Assembly: GCF_008806375.1 (NCBI RefSeq)
Contig: NZ_WAAT01000045.1
Span: 38,060-102,059 of the forward strand
From: Pseudotamlana haliotis
GTDB taxonomy: Bacteria > Bacteroidota > Bacteroidia > Flavobacteriales > Flavobacteriaceae
DNA length: 64,000 bases
Reading direction: 5' to 3'
Shown: positions 62,062 to 64,000 of the stretch, piece after piece
Layout of the letters: the number at the start of each line of letters is the position of its first letter
Position numbering within the stretch: the first letter of the stretch is position 1
Made by a program: the position numbers and the translations under genes
Notes under the pieces: generated by a model
What the model saw: the letters and a program-made list of their open reading frames with translations, nothing else
Told to the model about the DNA's origin: nothing
The model's database searches: none

Positions 62062-63972
62062 ATGAAAACTAAAATTTCAGGACTTATACTGGTACTTCTT
62101 TTATTTTCTTGCAAAGAAAAATCTAAGGAAATTGAAAGACAAGTCAATCAATATTCTATTGAACAATTTATGGACAATGAATCTGTCGACGGTGGAAGCT
62201 TTTCTCCAGACAACAGCAATCTATTAATAACAAGTAATCGAACCGGAATATACAATGCTTATACTATTCCAATTGAAGGAGGAGAAGTAACACCTATTAC
62301 TCAATCGGATAGCACCTCTTTTTTTGCTGAATCCTATTTTCCTAATGACAATAGAATACTTTTACAAGCTGATGACAACGGTGATGAAATTAATCATCTT
62401 TTTGTTAGAGAGTTAGATGGTAGTATAGCAGATATCACTCCTTTTCCTGGTGCCAAATCCTTATTTTATGGCTGGTCTAAGGATGAAAACTTTTTATATT
62501 TCGGATCTAACAAACGTGATCCTCGTTTTTTCGATGTATATAAATTAGCAATAGAAGATTACTCTTCTGAAATGATTTATCAAAATAATGATGGTTTAGA
62601 CTACAGCGCCATGTCTGATGATGAAAATTACATCGCACTCTCAAAAGCCATGAATACAAATGATGAAGATTTATTCATCTTCAATGTAAACACTAATAAA
62701 ACCACTAAAATAAATGCTAATTTAAGTGCGAATTTTGCTCAAGATTTTTCAAAAGACAATAAAACATTTTATTATACCACAGATGACGGCGGAGAGTTTT
62801 TATATTTAATGTCATATCATTTAGATACTAAAGAAAAGAAAAAACTACTTGAAAAATCATGGGATATATCGGGATTTAGATTGACTAATAACGAAGTTTA
62901 TATGGTGGTTTATATTAATGAAGACGGAAAAAACACTATTGAAGTCCTAGATTATGAAACCATGAAGCCTATTGTGTTACCAGATTTTGATAATAAAAGT
63001 ATTACTAGTGTAGGTTTTAGTAGCGATGAGAAATGGATGCGTATGTACGTAGGAGGCTCTAATTCTCCTTCAGATCTTTACACATACAATTTGGAAACTA
63101 AAAAACAAACTAAGTTAAGTCATGTACTAAATAAAGACATTAATCCAGAAGATTTAGTAACTGCAAAAGTTATTCGCTATAAATCATTTGATGGTACAGA
63201 AATTCCTGCTATCTATTATTTACCTCATCAAGCATCAGAATCAAATAAGGTTCCTGCAATGGTATGGGTTCATGGTGGGCCTGGCGGACAAACTCGTCAA
63301 AACTTCAGTGCTTTAATTCAGTATTTAGTTAACCATGGGTACGCTGTTTTAGCAGTAAATAATCGGGGAAGTAGTGGGTATGGTAAAACCTTTTTTCAAA
63401 TGGATGATAAAAAGCATGGTGAAACAGATTTACAAGACTGTGTAGAAGGAAAAAACTGGTTAGTACAACAAACCGAAATTGATGGTGAGCATATCGGTAT
63501 TATTGGTGGTTCGTATGGAGGTTATATGACTATGGCTGCCCTCACCTATACCCCAGAAGAATTTGATGTTGGTGTAAACTTATTTGGCGTGACCAATTGG
63601 ATGCGAACATTAAAGAGCATCCCACCGTATTGGGAATCATTTAGAGTGGCCTTGTACAAAGAACTTGGTGACCCGTTTACAGCAGACTCTGTACGCTTAA
63701 AACGTATTTCACCATTATTTCACACCGACAAAGTCACTAAGCCTTTAATCGTGTTACAAGGTGCAAAAGACCCAAGAGTTTTACAAATAGAATCTGACGA
63801 AATAGTTGCAAGTGTTAGAGAAAACGATGTTCCTGTTGAATATGTTTTATTTGAAGATGAAGGCCATGGATTTGTAAAAAAAGAAAACCAGATAGAGGCT
63901 TATAGTAGCATTTTAAATTTCCTTGATAAATACCTAAAAAATAAAAAACCTGAAATGGGCGAAACCCCATAG
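62062..63972 (+). CDS. S9-family (prolyl oligopeptidase-type) peptidase, lipoprotein
   Basis: 636 residues with a lipoprotein signal (SGLILVLLLFSCKEK). An N-terminal beta-propeller (about residues 40-365, WD40-like repeats such as GGSFSPDNSNLLITSN) shields an alpha/beta-hydrolase domain. The catalytic triad is Ser484 in GGSYGGYMT, Asp570 in GAKDPRV and His602 in DEGHGF. It cleaves short peptides, probably in the periplasm or at the outer membrane, and may serve peptide scavenging. It is the last gene of the window; 28 nt follow. Confidence 0.94.
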   Translation: MKTKISGLILVLLLFSCKEKSKEIERQVNQYSIEQFMDNESVDGGSFSPDNSNLLITSNRTGIYNAYTIPIEGGEVTPITQSDSTSFFAESYFPNDNRILLQADDNGDEINHLFVRELDGSIADITPFPGAKSLFYGWSKDENFLYFGSNKRDPRFFDVYKLAIEDYSSEMIYQNNDGLDYSAMSDDENYIALSKAMNTNDEDLFIFNVNTNKTTKINANLSANFAQDFSKDNKTFYYTTDDGGEFLYLMSYHLDTKEKKKLLEKSWDISGFRLTNNEVYMVVYINEDGKNTIEVLDYETMKPIVLPDFDNKSITSVGFSSDEKWMRMYVGGSNSPSDLYTYNLETKKQTKLSHVLNKDINPEDLVTAKVIRYKSFDGTEIPAIYYLPHQASESNKVPAMVWVHGGPGGQTRQNFSALIQYLVNHGYAVLAVNNRGSSGYGKTFFQMDDKKHGETDLQDCVEGKNWLVQQTEIDGEHIGIIGGSYGGYMTMAALTYTPEEFDVGVNLFGVTNWMRTLKSIPPYWESFRVALYKELGDPFTADSVRLKRISPLFHTDKVTKPLIVLQGAKDPRVLQIESDEIVASVRENDVPVEYVLFEDEGHGFVKKENQIEAYSSILNFLDKYLKNKKPEMGETP

Positions 63973-64000
63973 ATTTCAATAGGATCAAGCGCAAAAGTTG

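Overview
The window looks like a chromosomal segment of a marine-type Flavobacteriaceae (Bacteroidota). The grounds are low G+C, TAnnTTTG-type -7 promoter boxes, menaquinone genes, cytochrome bd, DnaK, an Omp85-like protein, an FtsK/LolA/LptF-LptG run, and T6SS-iii-type proteins (TssD, TssN). No species is claimed.

Layout. (1) 1-5424, minus strand: a type I restriction-modification operon in the order hsdM, hsdS, GIY-YIG nuclease, Fic protein, hsdR (cut by the window edge). Small dispersed repeats have entered hsdM and hsdS in frame. (2) 5696-14484: an integrated element of about 8.8 kb inserted at the 3' end of mnmE. It is bounded by a 21-bp direct repeat (20/21) that includes the last codons of mnmE, with 11-bp arm-type repeats just inside both ends. 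It carries a tyrosine integrase, two small HTH proteins, two Zn-finger proteins (one of them also an HTH protein), a P-loop primase-helicase-like protein and, at its far end, a large Eco57I-like restriction-methyltransferase gene broken by a one-base frameshift. (3) 14464-31296: housekeeping genes: mnmE, cvfB, menD, menF, a hotdog thioesterase, a nitronate monooxygenase-like enzyme, an rRNA methyltransferase, a Crp/Fnr regulator, lipoproteins, dnaK and an outer-membrane beta-barrel. (4) 31403-38187: an FAD oxidoreductase with a HAD phosphatase, then a translationally coupled operon of two SGNH-type proteins and one MBOAT acyltransferase, probably for O-acetylation of a cell-envelope polymer. 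(5) 38188-45375: a small T6SS-iii-like cluster (NlpC/P60 lipoprotein, baseplate-like protein, TssN, TssD/Hcp, a candidate membrane-active effector) that runs straight into a decaying array of duplicated two-to-three-helix membrane proteins, which I read as immunity genes, plus an orphan toxin-tail-like frame. (6) 45675-45768: the 4.5S SRP RNA. (7) 45858-63972: glutaminyl cyclotransferase, cydAB, an ankyrin protein, katG, tpx, dgkA, ftsK, a lolA-like gene, an lptF/G-like gene, ribBA with a degenerate C-terminal half, a serine hydrolase and an S9 peptidase.

The strongest candidates for something not well described are the mnmE-targeting element, for which both ends can be read from the sequence, and the T6SS effector/immunity array. 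In the array, genes keep near-identical ends around diverged middles, and there are relics and a 29-bp deletion between 8-bp repeats. A further pattern is that three genes place TAnnTTTG exactly 4 nt before the ATG, a geometry that (calibrated on the SRP RNA gene) implies leaderless transcripts.
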